A stretch of 64,000 bases of DNA, taken from Phocoena phocoena (Eukaryota > Chordata > Mammalia > Artiodactyla > Phocoenidae). The position numbers were made by a program, and so were the translations under genes. Under the pieces are notes generated by a model, which saw only the letters and a list, made by a program, of their open reading frames with translations, was not told the DNA's origin and made no database searches. The stretch covers positions 50,096,759 to 50,160,758 of the forward strand of contig NC_089232.1 of the NCBI RefSeq assembly GCF_963924675.1, in the 5' to 3' direction. Below, piece after piece: positions 50,424 through 62,660 of the stretch (its first letter is position 1; each line of letters starts with the position of its first letter).

Positions 50424-52618
50424 AGGAAAAAGAGGGAGAGGACTCATATCACTAAAATTAGAAATGAACAAGGAGAAGATACAACAGACACCACAGAAAT
50501 ACAAAGCATCCTATGAGACGACAAGCAACTCTATGTCAATAAAATGAACAACCTGGAAAAAATGGACAAATTCTTAGAAAGGTATAACCTTCCAAGACTG
50601 AACCAGGTAGAAATAGAAAATATGAACAGACCAATTACAAGTAATGAAACTGTGATTAAAAATCTTCCAACAAACAAAAGTCCAGAACCAGATGGCTTCA
50701 CAGATGAATTCTATCAAACATTCAGAGAAGAGCTAACATCCATTCTTCTCAAACTCTCCCAAAAAACTGCAGAGGAAGGAACACTCCCAAACTCATTCTA
50801 TGAGGCTGCCATCACCCTGATACCAAAACCAGACAAAGATACTACAATAAAAGAAAACTATAGACCAATATCACTGATGAATATAGATGCAAAAATCCTC
50901 AACAAAATACTAGCACAGAATACAACAACATATTAAAAGGATCATACACAATGATCAAGTGGGATTTATACCAGGGATGCAAGGATTCTTCAATATATGC
51001 AAATCAATCAATGCAATACACCATATTAACAAAGAATAAAAACCATATGATCATCTCAATAGATGCAGAAAAGGCTTTTGACAAAATTCAACACCCATTT
51101 ATGATAAAAACCCTCCAGAAAGTAGGCAGAGAGGGAACTTACCTGAACATAATAAAGGCCATATATGACAAACCCACAGCCAACATTGTTCTCAATGGTG
51201 AAAAAATGAAACCATTTCCTTTAAGATCAGGAACAAGACAAGGTTGTCCACTCTCACCATTATTATTCAACATAGTTTTAGAAGTTTTAGCCACAGCAAT
51301 CAGGGAAGAAAAAGAAATAAAAGGAATCCAAATCAGAAAAGAAGAAGTAAAGCTGTCACTGTTTGCAGATGACATGATAGTAAACATAAAGAATCCTAAG
51401 GATGCTACCAGAAAACTACTAGAGTTAATCAATGAATTTGGTAAAGTAGCAGGATACAAAATTAATGCACAGAAATCTCTTGCATTCCTAGACACTAATG
51501 ATGAAAAATCTGAAAGAGAAATAATGAAACACTCCAATTTACCACTGCAACAAAAAGAATCAAATACCTAGGAATAAACCTACCTAAGGAGACAAAAGAC
51601 CTGTATGCAGAATACTTTAAGACAGTTATGAAAGAAATTTAAGATGAAGCAGATGGAGAGATATACCATGTTCTTGGATTGGAAGAATCAACATTGTGAA
51701 AATGACTATACTACCCAAAACAATCTACAGATCAATGAAATCCTTGTCAAATTACCAACGGCATTTTTTACAGAACTAGAATAAAAAATCTTAATATTTG
51801 TATGGACACATGAAAGACCCCAAATAGCCAAAGCAGTATTGAGGGAAAAAAACGGAGCTGGAGGAATCAGACTCCCTGACTTCACACTATACTACAAAGC
51901 TACAGTAATCCAGACAATATGGTACTGGCATAAAAACAGAAACAAAGATCAATGGAACAAGATAGAAAGCCCAGAGATAAACCCACACACCTATGGTCAA
52001 CTAATCTATGACAAAGGAGGCAAGGATATACAATGGAGAAAAGACAGTCTATTCAATAAGTGGTGCTGGGAAAACTGGACAGCTACATGTAAAAGAATGA
52101 AATTAGAACACTCCCTAACACCATACACAAAAATAAACTCAAAATGGATTCGAGACCTAAAATGTAAGACCAGACAGTATAAAACTCTTAGAGTAGAACA
52201 TAGGAAGAACACTCTTTAACAAAAATTAAAGCAAGATCCTTTATGATCCACCTCCTAGAGTAATGGAAATAAAAACAAACAAATGGGACCTAGTGAAACA
52301 TCAAAGCTTTTGCAAAGCAAACTACAAGCAAGACAGAAAGACAACCCTCAGAATGGGAAAAAATATTTGCAAATGAATCAATGGACAAAGGATTAATCTC
52401 TAAAATATATAAACAGCTCATGCAGCTCAATATTAAAAAAACAAACAACCCAATCAAAAAATGGGCAGAAGTCCTAAATAGACATTTCTCCAAAGAGGAC
52501 ATACAGATGCCCACGAAGCACATGAAAAGCCGCTTAACGTCATTAATTATTAGAGAAATGCAAATCAAAACTACACCTCACACCAGTTAGAACTGGCATC
52601 ATCAGAAAACCTACAAAC

Positions 52619-52820
52619 GGGCTTCCCTGGTGGCGCGGTGGTTGAGAGTCCGCCTGCCAATGCAGGGGATGCGGGTTCATGCCCCGGTCCGGGAGAATCC
52701 CACGTGCCACGGAGCGGCTGGGTCCATGAGCCATGGCCACTGAGTATGCACGTCCGGAGCCTGTGCTCCACAATGGGAGAGGCCACAGCAGTGAGAGACC
52801 CACGTACTGCAAAAAAAAAA
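52619..52820 (+). mobile_element. CHR SINE nested in L1 ORF2
   Basis: Flanked by AGAAAACCTACAAAC (52604-52618) and AGAAAACCTACCAAC (52827-52841), identical at 14 of 15 positions. A good copy with an A tail. Confidence 0.95.
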
Positions 52821-53729
52821 AAAGAAAGAAAACCTACCAACAACAAATGCTGGAGAGGGTGTGGAGAAAAGGGAACCCTCTTGCACTGTTGGTGGGAATG
52901 TAAACTGATACAGCCACTATGGAGAACAGTATGGAGGTTCCTTAAAAAACTAAAAATAGTATTACCATATGACCCAGCAAACCCACTACTGGGCATATGC
53001 CCAGAGAAAACCATAATTCAAAAAGACACATGCACCCCAATGTTCACTGCAGCACTATTTACAATAGCCAGGTCATGGAAGCAACCTAAATGCCCATCGA
53101 CAGACGAGTGGATAAAGAAGATGTGGTACATATATACACTGGAATATTACTCAGCCATAAAAAGGAACGAAATTGGGTCATTTATAGAGACGTGGATGAA
53201 TCTAGAGACTGTGAGACAGAGTGAAGTAAGTCAGAAAGAGAAAAAAAAATATCGTATATTAACGCATATATGTGTAACCTAGAAAAATGGTACAGATGAA
53301 CTGGTCTTCAGGGCAGAAACTGACACACAGATGTAGAGAACAAATGTATGGACACCAAGGGGGAAAGCGGTGGGGGGTGTGGGGGGTGTGATGAATTGGG
53401 AGATTGGGATTGACATGTATACACTGATGTGCATAAAATGGATGACTAATAAGAACGTGCTGTATAAAAAAAATAAATAAAATAAAATTCAAAAAAAAGA
53501 AAAGAATAGATTTTTAAATGCACATAATATCACAAAGTTGGTAGGGACAGAAATGACGTAACACAATTAATGCCATACCATACTGAAAATGCTATTTAAT
53601 ACTATATACTCTCTGATTATATTTTGTCCTTATTCAGGCTTTGCATTGTACAATGACAAACTGTTTTAAAGCTGAAAAGAAAAATTAAAAGAAAAAAATA
53701 TATATATATCTCTTAAATAAGATACATAC

Positions 53730-53785
53730 CAGTTCTGCTGTGGTAAAAGTGGGAAGAGTTTTACCAGCAGGAATAAGTAACGATG
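53730..53785 (-). CDS. GTF2A1L: GTF2A1L upstream coding exon (SLLIPAGKTLPTFTTAEL)
   Basis: 56 bases between the acceptor (CCTATACAG) and the donor GTATGT on the minus strand. The first two bases (CA) complete an Ala codon begun in the previous exon. The rest reads SLLIPAGKTLPTFTTAEL and ends in phase 0, joining GTSNSS in the next exon at 44697. It is the most upstream GTF2A1L exon I can find in the window. The missing N-terminus, about 83 codons plus one base by comparison with the human length, encodes the TFIIA alpha helical domain. Confidence 0.92.
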
Positions 53786-54370
53786 CTGTATAGGAAACAA
53801 AACAAAAATTACACATTCGTTAGAGTTTACCAACTGACTAAAATTGCTAAGCATACCTTATTTTTAAAAAATGTTTTCCATCACTAACATATTCAAGCAT
53901 GATGCATTCTAAACTTTCTGAGTCCACGTGAGGTAAAAGTATTTAATTACATCTTTTCCCAACAATTTTAGGTAAAGTATAGGTTAGTTGTAAGTCTTTA
54001 AGTAGAGGTTATAGATTATAGTATAGATTTCCAAAATGAAATCTCATTGTAATCAAGTATACTGTAATATAGAAATCCATAACAAAATACCTAAAAGGTT
54101 GTCTTTAGGAAGCCAGTGTACCACTAAACCTCCATTACAACTTTTTAGACGGGAGAAAAAGTAGTATTTGTTAAAGTGGCATGTTTCCAACCAACTATTC
54201 TTTGAGCAAAAAAATGTAACCCAACATAAACCATTCCAAATCGTATAAGTTCAAAAAAAATTTCAATTCATCAATTCAACCTGCAATAAACCTACAATTT
54301 CATATATCTTTCCTTTATTATCACCAATTTTCTATGCTAACTATCCCTTCATTTATCATACATCTAAAAG
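53786..54370. other. GTF2A1L: GTF2A1L intron, no recognised element
   Basis: AT-rich intron sequence upstream (gene sense) of the exon at 53785. I looked on the minus strand for an exon with the conserved N-terminal helices and found none. Confidence 0.5.
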
Positions 54371-55283
54371 ACTGACGTGAGAGAAACCAAGATGGTGGAG
54401 TAGAAGGATGTGCCCTCACTCCCTCTAGCGAGAACACCAGAATCACAACTAGCTGCTGGACAATCATCGACAAGAAGAGACTGGAACTCACCAAAAAAGA
54501 CACCCCATATCCACAGACAAAGAAGAAGCCACCATGAGATGGTAGGAGGGGCGCAATCACAATAAAATCAAATCCCATAACTGCTGGGTGGGTGACTCAC
54601 AGACTGCAGAACACCTATAGCACAGAAGTCCACCCACTGGAGTGAAGGTTCTGAGCCCCACGTCAGGCTTCCCAACCTGGGGGTCTGGCAATGAGAGGTG
54701 GAATTCCTAGAGAATCAGACTTTGAAGCCTAGTGGGAATTGATTGCAGGACTTCGACAGGACTGGGGGAAACAGAGACCCCACTCTTGCAGGGCACACAC
54801 CAAGTAGGGTGCACATCAGGACCCAGAGGAAGGAGCAGTGACCCCAGGGAAGACTGAACCAGACCTACCTGCTAATGTTGGAGGGTCTGCTGCAGAGGAG
54901 GGGGGTGGCTGTGGCTCACCGTGGGGACAAGGACACTGGTAGCAGACGTTCTGGGAAGTACTCCTTGGTGAGGGCTCTCCAAGAGTCTGTCATTAGCCCC
55001 ACCAAAGAGCCCAGGTAGGCTCCACTGTTGGGTTGCCTCAAGCCAAACAACCAACAGGGAGGGAACCCAGCCCCACTCATCAACAGTCAAGAAGATTAAA
55101 CTTTTACTGAGCTTTGCCCACCAGAGAAACAGTCAGCTCTACCCCACAACTAGTCCCTCCCATCAAGAAACTTACACAAGCCTCTTAGATAGCCTCATCC
55201 ATCAGAGGGCAGACAGCAGAAGCAAGAAGAACTACAACCCTGCAGCCTATGGAACAAAAACCACATTCAAAGAAAGACAGACA

Positions 55284-55487
55284 GGGCTTCCCTGGTGGCA
55301 CAGTGGTTGAGAGTCTGCCCGCCGATGCAGGGGAAACAGGTTCGTATCCCGGTCCGGGAAGATCCCACGTGCCATGGAGCGGCTGGGCCCATGAGCCATG
55401 GCCGCTGAGCCTGCGCGTCTGGAGCCTGTGCTCCACAATGGGAGGAGCCACAACAGTGAGAGGCCCGCGTAGCGCAAAAAAAAAAAA
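55284..55487 (+). mobile_element. CHR SINE nested in the L1 5'UTR
   Basis: GGGCTTCCCTGGTGGCACAG head. AAAGACAGACA lies directly before it and GACAGACAAG directly after its A tail, the remains of a target duplication. Confidence 0.93.
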
Positions 55488-55525
55488 AGACAGACAAGAT
55501 GAAAAGGGAAAGGGCTATGTACCAG

Positions 55526-56338
55526 ATGAAGGAACAAGATAAAACCCCAGAAAAACAACTAAATGAAGTGGAGACAGGCAACCATCCAGAAAAAGAATTC
55601 AGAATAACGATAGTGAAGATGATCTAGGACCTCAGAAAAAGAATGGAGGCAAAGATTGAGAAGATGCAAGAAATGTTTAACAAAGACCTAGAAGAATTAA
55701 AGAACAAACACACAGAGATGAACAATACAGTAACTAAAATGAAAGCTACACAAGAAGGAATCAACCACAGAATATCTGGGGCAGAAGAACAGATAAGTGA
55801 CCTGGAAGACAGAACGGTGGAATTCACTGCCTTGGAACAGAATAAAGAAAAAAGAATGAAAAGAAATGAAGACAGCCTAAGAGGCAACATTAAACGCAAC
55901 AACATTCGCATTATAGGGGTCCCAGAAGGAGAAGAGAGAGAGAAAGGACCTGAGAATATATCTGAAGTGATTACAGTCAAAAACTTCCCTAACATGGGAA
56001 AGGAAATAGCCACCCAAGTCCAGGAAGCGCAGCGGGTCTCATATAGGATAAACCCAAGGAGAAACATGCCGAGACACATAGTAATCAAATTGACAAAAAT
56101 TAAAGACAAAGAAAAATTATTGAAAGCAGCAAGGGAAAAACAACAAATAACATACAAGGGCACTCCCATAAGGTTAACAGCTGATTTCTTAGTACAAACT
56201 CTACAATCCAGAAGGGAGTGGCATGATATACTTAAAGTGATGAAAGGGAGAACCTACAACCAAGATTACTCTACCCAGCAAGGATCTCATTCAGATTTGA
56301 CGGAGATATCAAAAGTTGTACAGACAAGCAAAAGCTAA
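55526..56338 (+). pseudogene. L1 ORF1 with a single nonsense codon
   Basis: From the ATG at 55526 the frame is 271 codons long to the stop at 56338, broken by one TAG at 55625-55627 (codon 34). The other copy has CAG there, so one C-to-T change explains it. The remainder is clean: coiled coil (EMFNKDLEELKNKHTEMN), RRM (NIRIIGVPEGEEREK) and C-terminal domain (LLKAAREKQQITYKGT). It is the best preserved L1 protein sequence in the window. Confidence 0.9.
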
Positions 56339-56439
56339 GAAAATTCAGCACCACCAAACCAGCTCTACAACAAATGCTAAAGGAACTTCTCTAAGTGGGA
56401 AACACAAGAGAACAAAAGGACCTGAACACAAGGACATGA

Positions 56440-58810
56440 ATTCTATGAAACATTTAGAGAAGAGCTAACACCCATCCTTCTCAAACTCTTCCAAAAAATC
56501 TCAGAGGAAGGAACACTCCCAAACTCATTCTGTAATGCCACCATCACTCTGATACCAAAACCAGACAAGGACACTACAAAAAAAGAAAATTACAGACCAA
56601 TATCACTGATGAATATACATGCAAAAATACTCAACAAAAAACTAGCCAACAGACTCCAACAACACATAAAAAGGATCATACACCATGATCAAGTGGGATT
56701 TACCCAGGGATGCAAGGATTCTTCAATATATGCTAATCAATCAATGTGATATTAACAAATTGAAGAAGAAAAACCATATGATCATCTCAATAGATGCAGA
56801 AAATGCTTCTAACAAAATTCAACACCCATTTATGATAAAAACCATCCAGAAAGTAGGCATAGAGGGAACTTACCTCAACATAATAAAGGCCATATATGAC
56901 AAACCCACAGCAAACCTCATTCTCAATGGTGAAAAACTGAAAGCATTTCCTCTAAGATCAGGAACAACACAAGGATGTCCACTCTCACCACTATTATTCA
57001 ACATAGTTTTGGAAGTCCTAGTCATGGCAATCAGAGAAGAAAAAGAAATAAAAGGAATACAAATTTGAAGAGAAGAAGTAAAACTGTCACTGTTTGCAGA
57101 TGACATGATACTATACATAAAGAATCCTAAAAAGGCCACCAGAAAACTACTAGAGCTAATCAATGAATTTGATAAAGTAGCAGGACACAAAATTAATGCA
57201 CAGAAATCCCTTGCATTCCTATACACTAATGATGAAAAATCTGAAAGAGAAATTAAGGGAACACTCCCATTTACCACTGCAACAAAAAGAATAAAATACC
57301 TAGCAATAAACCCTCCTAGGGACACAAAAGACCTGTATGCAGAAAACTATAAGACACTGATGAAAGAAAGTAAAGATGATACCAACAGATGGAGAGATAT
57401 ACCATGTTCTTGGATTGGAAAAGTCAATATTGTGAAAATGACTACACTACCCAAAGCAATATACAGATTCAATGCAATCTCTATCAAATTAGCAATGGCA
57501 TTTTTTACAGAATTAGAACAAATAATCTTAAAATTTGTATGGAGACACAAAAGACCCCGAATAGCAAAAGCAGTCTTGAGGGGAAAAAAACGGAGCTGGA
57601 GGAATCAGACTCCCTGACTTCACACTATACTACAAAGCTACAGTAATCCAGACAATATGGTACTGGCATAAAAACAGAAACAAAGATCAATGGAACAAGA
57701 TAGAAAGCCCAGAGATAAACCCACGCACCTATGGTCAACTAATCTATGACAAAGGAGACAAGGATATACAATGGAGAAAAGACAGTCTCTTCAATAAGTG
57801 GTGCTGGGAAAACTGGACAGCTACATGTAAAAGAATGAAATTAGAACACTCCCTAACACCATACACAAAAATAAACTCAAAATGGATTCGAGACCTAAAT
57901 GTAAGACCGGACACTATAAAACTCTTAGAGGAAAACATAGGAAGAACACTCTTTGACATAAATCACAGCAAGATCTTTTTTGATCCACCTCTTAGAGCAA
58001 TGGAAATAAAAACAAAAATAAACAAATGGGACCTAATGAAACTTAAAAGCTTTTGCACAGCAAAGGAAACCATAAACAAGATGAAAAGACAACCCTCAGA
58101 ATGGGAGAAAATATTTGCAAACAAATCCACGGACAAAGGATTAATCTCCAAAATACACAAACAGCTCATGCAGCTCAATATTAAACAAACAACCCAATCC
58201 AACAATGGGCAGAAGACCTAAATAGACATTTCTCCAAAGAAGACACACAGATGGCCAAGAAGAACATGAAAAGCTGTTCAACATCCCTAATTATTAGAGA
58301 AATGCAAATCAAAACTACAATGAGGTATCCCCTCACACCAGTTAGAATGGACATCATCAGAAAACCTACAAATAACAAATGCTGGAGAGGGTGTGGAGAA
58401 AAGGGAACCCTCTTGCACTGTTGGTGGGAATGTAAATTGGTACAGCCACTATGGAGAACAGTATGGAGGTTCCTTAAAAAACTAAAAATAGAATTACCAT
58501 ATGATCCAGCAATCCCATGACTGGGCATATACCCAGAGAAAACCGTAATTCAAAAAGACACATGCACCCCAATGTTCACTGCAGCACTATTTACAATAGC
58601 CAAGTCATGGAAGCAACCTAAATGCCCATCGACAGATGCATGGATAAAGAAGATGTGGTACATATAACAATGGAATATTACTCAGCCCTAAGAAGGAACA
58701 AAATTGGGTCATTTGTAGTGACGGGGATGGATCTAGAGACTGTCATACAGACTGAAGTAAGTCAGAAAGAGAAAAACAAATATCGTATATGAACGCATGT
58801 ATGTGGAACC
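56440..58810 (+). pseudogene. L1 ORF2 fragment: RT and C-terminal region
   Basis: Entry at the RT ([19 protein letters not shown] text). A modified [13 protein letters not shown] at about 56795 replaces the usual [27 protein letters not shown] follows at about 56965, then an FADDMI-type segment at 57099, and the C-terminal region to about 58810. Several frame changes and no endonuclease: non-functional. Confidence 0.88.
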
Positions 58811-59042
58811 TAGAAAAATGGTACAGATGAACTGGTATGCAGGGCAGAAGTTGAGACACAGATGTAGAGAACAAACATATGGACACCAAGGGGGGAAAGC
58901 CGTGGGGGGGTGGGGATGGTGGTGTGCTGAATTGGGTGATTGGGATTGACATGTATACACTGATGTTTATAAAACTGATGACTAATAAGAACCTGCTATA
59001 TAACAAAATAAATAAAATAAAATTCAAAAATTAAAAAAAATA

Positions 59043-59250
59043 GGGCTTCCCTGGTGGCGCAGTGGTTGAGAATCCGCCTGCTGATGCAGGGGACACGGGT
59101 TCGTGCCCCAGTCCGGGAAGATCCCACATGCCGCAGAGGGGCTGGGCCTGTGAGCCATGGCCGCTGAGCCTGCGCGTCCGGAACCTGTGCTCCGCAATGG
59201 GAGAGGCCACAACAGTGAGAGGCCCACGTACAGGAAAAAAAAAATAATAA
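59043..59250 (+). mobile_element. CHR SINE
   Basis: GGGCTTCCCTGGTGGCGCAG head and a GGTTCGTGCCC B-box-like segment. Inserted at the junction of the L1 tail and the following L1 fragment. Confidence 0.92.
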
Positions 59251-59254
59251 TAAG

Positions 59255-59722
59255 TCTTAATACTACTCAGCCATAAAAAAGAACAAAATAATGTCATTTG
59301 CAGCAACATGGATGAACCTGGAGATTGTCATACTGAGTGAAGTAAGTCAGACAGAGAAAGACAAACATCATATGATATCACTTATATGTGGAATCCAAAA
59401 AAATGGTACAAATGAACTTATTTACAAAACAGAAACAGAGTCACAGATGTACAAAATAAACTTACGGTTACCAGGCGGGGAAAGGGGGAGGGATAAATTG
59501 AGAGATTGGGATTGATATATACACACTACTATATATAAAATAGGTAACTAATAGGGACCTACTGCATAGCACAGGGAACTCTTCTCAACACTCTGTAATG
59601 ACCTATATGGGAAAAGAATCTAAAAAAGAGTGGATAGATGTATATGTATAACTGATTCACTTTGCAGTACAGCTAAAACTAACACAATATTTTAAATCAA
59701 CTATACTCCAATAACATTTTTT
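59255..59722 (+). repeat. L1 3' end, 5'-truncated
   Basis: The L1 3'UTR is colinear on + (TCATTTGCAGCAACATGGAT, TACCAGGCGGGGAAAGGGGG, ending AAATCAACTATACTCCAATA). It is the older artiodactyl-type 3' end, unlike that of the preceding L1. Confidence 0.85.
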
Positions 59723-61299
59723 TTAAATAAGTCTAAAGAACAAATAGTTACTAGAAGGATCTCAGTTGACCAATGTAACCTTAAACCTTACCTCAAGGTT
59801 CATTTTACCTACTTGAACCTGACAGAAGACCATTTTGCCTTTTCTTTAATAGAAACAAAAACATTTTAGCATGTTTATGCAGCACGTATATACTGAATGT
59901 AATGTTTTTTATGGTATTTTTCCACATACTGTATTAAGAAAAACTGTCCTAAAGATCCATTTCTGACAATAGAATGGCTCCATGATATACCACAAACAGC
60001 TCAGAAGAGCAAATTTTCTTTAACTAACGATTCTTCTCACATTAAGACAACAGAAGTGAAGCTACAAAGATTGATGGTTAATGAAGTACAAAATTATTTT
60101 TATCCTCTGTCATCTATAGCTTTACTTCTTAACCAGCATTCTTTTTGGAAAGGCTAAATTAGAACTGGAGTGGCAGGAACACAATGGTATTAGTCTTAAT
60201 TAGCTGAAGTGAGAAAAGCTTAGGCTGGTACAGCATAAGCCATAGCCTGAGAGGAAACAAAAATCTGTTAACATACTGTCTGAAGCAATTAAATGAATTT
60301 CTTGAGGAAAAATAGCAACAATTCTCCCCTGTTAAATACTCGGCAATAAATCCCAAAGGATAATTCTCTCTACTCATACAAATCAAACAGAGCTAAAAGA
60401 GTTTTAAGAGTTTCTTTAGAGCCATCAAAAAAATTGAACTAACAAAATTTTAAAGTTTCATGTAGCTTCTACTTAACTTTGATACTAAATTCACAAGTTA
60501 TATTCATCATTCATATACATTCACTAATTATGTACACCATTATATGTGCCTGAAACATACTTTTTAAAATACTCAAGATACTGTCAATAACCAATTAAGT
60601 TTTAACTGAATACATGTTTTTACTTAAAGTGTCAGAATTTTGGTCTTCAAGTATATATTCTAGAAATAGTAAATTTCACAAACAATAAGCTTTAGAATAA
60701 AGGAAGAATTTAATCCGACAAATATAATTTAAGGAGTTTTGCAAAAAAAATAGTATAGCACAACAACATTCACATTTATAAGTGTATTTTCCCCTACACA
60801 CCAAAAAGTCTTTGATACATTAAGGCAGCTAATCATTTAACAATATTTGGTCCCTCTTTGAACCATACCAAATTTTAATATCCAAGTCACATTATTCAAG
60901 AGGTGCAAAAACTGGTAAATTTCTTTTTTGTGACTACTCTTTAGTATATGACTGTCTCCTGATGACCAAACTGAATATTCTAACTCAAACCACCTCAAGA
61001 AACAACAACACTGCTGAAAATTTTAACAGATCCAAATTCAAGAACAACAGGACATAGTTTGTACCTGAAGTTTAAGAGTTTTAATGCTCAAAGATGAAAG
61101 CTAACAAATCTCTCAATGTTCCTGGTTCTTCCCTGTCTTCCTCCCACAATGACTGATGGCTTCATCAAAAAGACTATGTGACATGAAGACCAAATAGCAG
61201 AAGATGATTTGAATTGCCCTAGAAATAAGGCAATTATAGACAAAGTGACTGCCTGTCCCAGTGTGCTCAGGACAGTCCTAGTTTACACCTCTTATTCTG
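59723..61299. other. GTF2A1L: GTF2A1L intron, no recognised element
   Basis: AT-rich sequence. The minus strand was checked for upstream GTF2A1L exons and none was found. Confidence 0.5.
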
Positions 61300-61311
61300 A
61301 GGTTATTATTA

Positions 61312-61638
61312 TTATTACTATTTATTTATTTATTTATGACTGCCTTGGGTCTTCGTTGTTGCGCGCGGGCTTCCTCTAGTTGCGGCAAGTGGGGGGTACT
61401 CTTCGTTGCAGTGTGCGGGCTTCTCACTGCGGTGACTTCTCTTGTTGCGGAGCTCAGGCTCTAGGCACATGGGCTTCGGTAGTTGTGGCATGCGGGCTCT
61501 AGAGTGCAGGCTCAGTAGTTGTGGCGCACGGGCTTAGTTGCTCCACTGCACGTGGGATCTTCTCAGACCAAGGATCAAACCCGTGTCCCATGCATTGGCA
61601 GACAGATTCTCAACCGCTGCACCACCAGGGAAATCCTA
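61312..61638 (-). mobile_element. Long CHR SINE (CHR-1-like), minus strand
   Basis: The same layout as 7479-7829. Target duplication AGGTTATTATTA at 61300-61311 and 61639-61650. The head is at the 61638 end. Confidence 0.93.
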
Positions 61639-61685
61639 AGGTTATTATTAACAGAATCCCATTTCTCTCTCAAAAGTGGATTATA

Positions 61686-61907
61686 GGGCTTCCCTGGTGG
61701 TGCAGCAGTTGGGAGTCCGCCTGCCAACGCAAGGGACGCGGGTTCGTGCCCCGGTCCGGGAGGATCCCACATGCCACGGGGCGGCTGGGCCTGTGGGCCA
61801 TGGCTGCTGGACCTGCGCGTCCGGAGCTTGTGCTCCGCAGCAGGAGGGGCCACAGTGGTGAGAGGTCTGCGTCCCACAAAAAATAAATAAATAAATAAAT
61901 AAAAATG
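61686..61907 (+). mobile_element. CHR SINE
   Basis: GGGCTTCCCTGGTGGTGCAG head and an AAATAAATAAATA tail. Imperfect duplication TGGATTATAG before and TGATTATAAG after. Confidence 0.92.
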
Positions 61908-62530
61908 ATTATAAGCAAAAGACCCAGAACAGCCAATATGATATTCAAGGAGAAAATGATGAACTACTATCACTATCCAACTTCAAGACTTACTGTAAAG
62001 CTACAGTAATCAAGACAGTGTACACAAATAGATGGCAAAAAAATAGACAAATACATCAGTGGAACAGAACAGACAGCCCAGAAATAGATCCCCATAAATA
62101 TAATCAACTGATCTTTGACAAAGGAGCATAAGCTATACGATGGAGCAAAGACAGTCTCTTCAACAAATAGTGCTGGAACAACTGAACATCCAGTGCAAAA
62201 AAAAAATGAACCTAGATACAGACCTTACACGCTTCACAAAAGTTAACTCAAAATGGATCACAGAGCTAAATGTAAAATGCAAAACTATAAAACTCCTGGA
62301 AAATAACATATGAAAAAATCTACATGACTTGAGTATAGCAATGACTTTTTTAATACAACACTGAAGGAACAATCCATGAAAGACATAACTGATAAGCTGG
62401 ACTTCATTAAAATTAAAAACTGCTTTGCAAAAGACAATGTGAGGAGAATGAGGAGACAAGCCACAGTTTGGGAGAAAATATTTGCAAAAGACGTACCTGA
62501 TAAGGGACTGTTATCCAAAATAAACAAAGA
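61908..62530 (+). repeat. L1 ORF2 C-terminal fragment
   Basis: Decayed L1 text on +: CTGTAAAGCTACAGTAATCA, then AAACTGCTTTGCAAAAGACA, reading DKLDFIKIKNCFAKDN. It is cut at about 62530 by the 5' end of another L1. Confidence 0.8.
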
Positions 62531-62612
62531 GACGGAGGACCTTCAAGGTGGTGGAGGACTAAGACATGGAGATCACTTTCCTCCCCATAAATACATCAAA
62601 AATACATCTACA

Positions 62613-62660
62613 GTCTACCGCCATACCATCCTGAACACGCCTGATCTCGTTCGATCTCAG
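62613..62660 (+). pseudogene. 3'-truncated 5S rRNA retrocopy
   Basis: 48 bases matching the first part of vertebrate 5S rRNA: GTCTACCGCCATACCATCCT, then GAACACGCCTGATCTCGTTC, then GATCTCAG, with a few substitutions. It starts at the 5S 5' end and stops well before the internal promoter boxes. A perfect 15-bp duplication AAAAATACATCTACA at 62598-62612 and 62661-62675 flanks it, with no A tail. This fits an L1-driven tailless retropseudogene. Non-functional as a ribosomal RNA. Confidence 0.9.

Larger units (their letters stand above)
48645..53282 (+). pseudogene. L1 ORF2, interrupted and frame-broken
   Basis: The endonuclease region (about 48645-49770) is split by a solo LTR at 48983-49405. 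The RT core is readable: [17 protein letters not shown] at about 50690, then [13 protein letters not shown] at 51065, [17 protein letters not shown] at 51235 and SLFADDMI at 51357, where the catalytic FADD is intact. The C-terminal part ends YRILTHICVT at 53282. Frame changes and a SINE at 52619 break the protein. Confidence 0.9.
46802..53500 (+). mobile_element. Near full-length L1 with nested LTR and two SINEs
   Basis: It starts TTCAAGATGGCGGAATAGAA and ends in an A-rich tail near 53500. In order: 5'UTR (46802-47715), ORF1 (47716-48530), spacer, ORF2 (about 48645-53282) and 3'UTR. After subtracting the solo LTR at 48983-49405 and SINEs at 50220 and 52619 the length is close to 5.9 kb, as expected of an L1. 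It lies antisense in a GTF2A1L intron. Frames are broken, so it is not active. Confidence 0.93.
54375..59030 (+). mobile_element. L1 with internal deletion of the endonuclease region
   Basis: The 5'UTR matches the one at 46802-47715. ORF1 is 55526-56338 and ORF2 sequence runs from the RT to about 58810, followed by a 3'UTR and A-rich tail at 59030. Just after ORF1 (about 56427-56446) the text jumps to the RT region at ATGAATTCTATGAAACATTT. About 1.45 kb, holding the ORF2 endonuclease, is absent compared with the element at 46802. A CHR SINE is nested at 55284. Confidence 0.92.

Noticed and set aside
51139..51537. Minus-strand open frames over the L1 RT regions
   Set aside because: Antisense to the FADD-containing reverse transcriptase; no independent support.
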